A stretch of DNA of 6,104 nucleotides from contig JAAZZY010000092.1 of the NCBI GenBank assembly GCA_014239035.1, forward strand, positions 1-6,104, in the 5' to 3' direction. Shown here one piece after another: positions 5,925 through 6,104 of this stretch. Both the position numbers and the translations under genes were made by a program. This DNA is from Chlamydiia bacterium. Its GTDB lineage: Bacteria > Chlamydiota > Chlamydiia > Chlamydiales > JAAZZY01. The notes under the pieces are model-generated. The model ran no database searches. It was given only the letters and a program-made list of their open reading frames with translations, and was not told the DNA's origin. Numbering within the stretch: the first letter of the stretch is position 1; each line of letters starts with the position of its first letter.

Positions 5925-6104
5925 ATGAAACGTCTATTGTTTCTTGTTTTAGTAGTTACATTTTCACTGTCATCAACATTGTGGGCGAAATCGCAACCAA
6001 TGCAAAAAGAGCCCTCTTTCCAACCTTTTACAGGAAAGGTTATCGGCAATAGAGTTCGTCTGCGTCTCTCACCAAATCTTGAAGGCCATATCATTCGTGA
6101 ACTA
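5925..6104 (+). CDS. Exported bacterial SH3-like domain protein (CT017/Ctad1-like), 3' end outside the window
   Basis: Only the first 60 codons are present. Residues 1-21 form a Sec signal peptide: MKR, a hydrophobic core LLFLVLVVTFSLSS, then TLWA with probable cleavage after A21. No lipobox Cys is seen. From about residue 36, FTGKVIGNRVRLRLSP...GHIIREL has the look of the first strands of a bacterial SH3 (SH3b) domain (G-x-V, VRLR-x-x-P, G-x-I-x-x-L). AGGAG (5910-5914), ten bases before the ATG, supports the start. In C. trachomatis the gene next to CT016 and phoH is CT017, whose product (Ctad1) has N-terminal SH3 domains and is reported as an adhesin/invasin binding host integrin beta1. Orthology is inferred from position plus signal peptide plus the SH3-like start. 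A periplasmic peptidoglycan-related role is the alternative. Confidence 0.8.
   Translation, partial: MKRLLFLVLVVTFSLSSTLWAKSQPMQKEPSFQPFTGKVIGNRVRLRLSPNLEGHIIREL

Overview
The window looks like a chromosomal segment of a low-GC (high-30s % by eye) bacterium of the phylum Chlamydiae, most likely an environmental Parachlamydiales-type organism. The strongest hint is the right-hand half. It has a PIN-PhoH ATPase (minus strand), a roughly 240-residue acidic protein ending in a SWIM-like zinc motif, and a secreted SH3-like protein. From memory this matches the C. trachomatis CT018 (phoH) / CT016 / CT017 neighbourhood. The assignment is recognition without a search and should be treated as probable.

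Layout, left to right. (1) 1-960: the 3' part, or all, of an unrecognised helix-rich protein, closed by a strong bidirectional terminator (988-1019). (2) 1020-1434: no intact gene. The minus strand carries a frameshifted coding remnant with an HEITH motif that stops just before the terminator. (3) 1435-1899: an intact GNAT acetyltransferase. (4) 2060-2452: the C-terminal remnant of a large serine recombinase, without its catalytic domain and interrupted by a TAG. Its frame runs on, antisense, into the 3' end of the tmRNA gene. (5) 2405-2809, minus strand: ssrA (tmRNA), with a near-consensus promoter, a G3-U70 acceptor pair, a PK1 pseudoknot and a readable tag frame. (6) 2932-3477: a PmtA-like SAM methyltransferase, overlapping convergently by 4 nt with (7) phoH (3474-4868, minus). 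(8) 5127-5843: the SWIM-motif protein, with a good promoter. (9) 5925 to the window end: the 5' part of an exported SH3-like protein.

Interpretation. ssrA 3' ends are classic integration sites, and a dead recombinase abuts this one. The stretch of about 1.4 kb between the left terminator and ssrA (decayed gene, GNAT gene, dead recombinase) is best read as an eroded genomic island, with the acetyltransferase as surviving cargo. The right half is ordinary conserved chromosome. No new defence system, CRISPR array or intact mobile element is visible.
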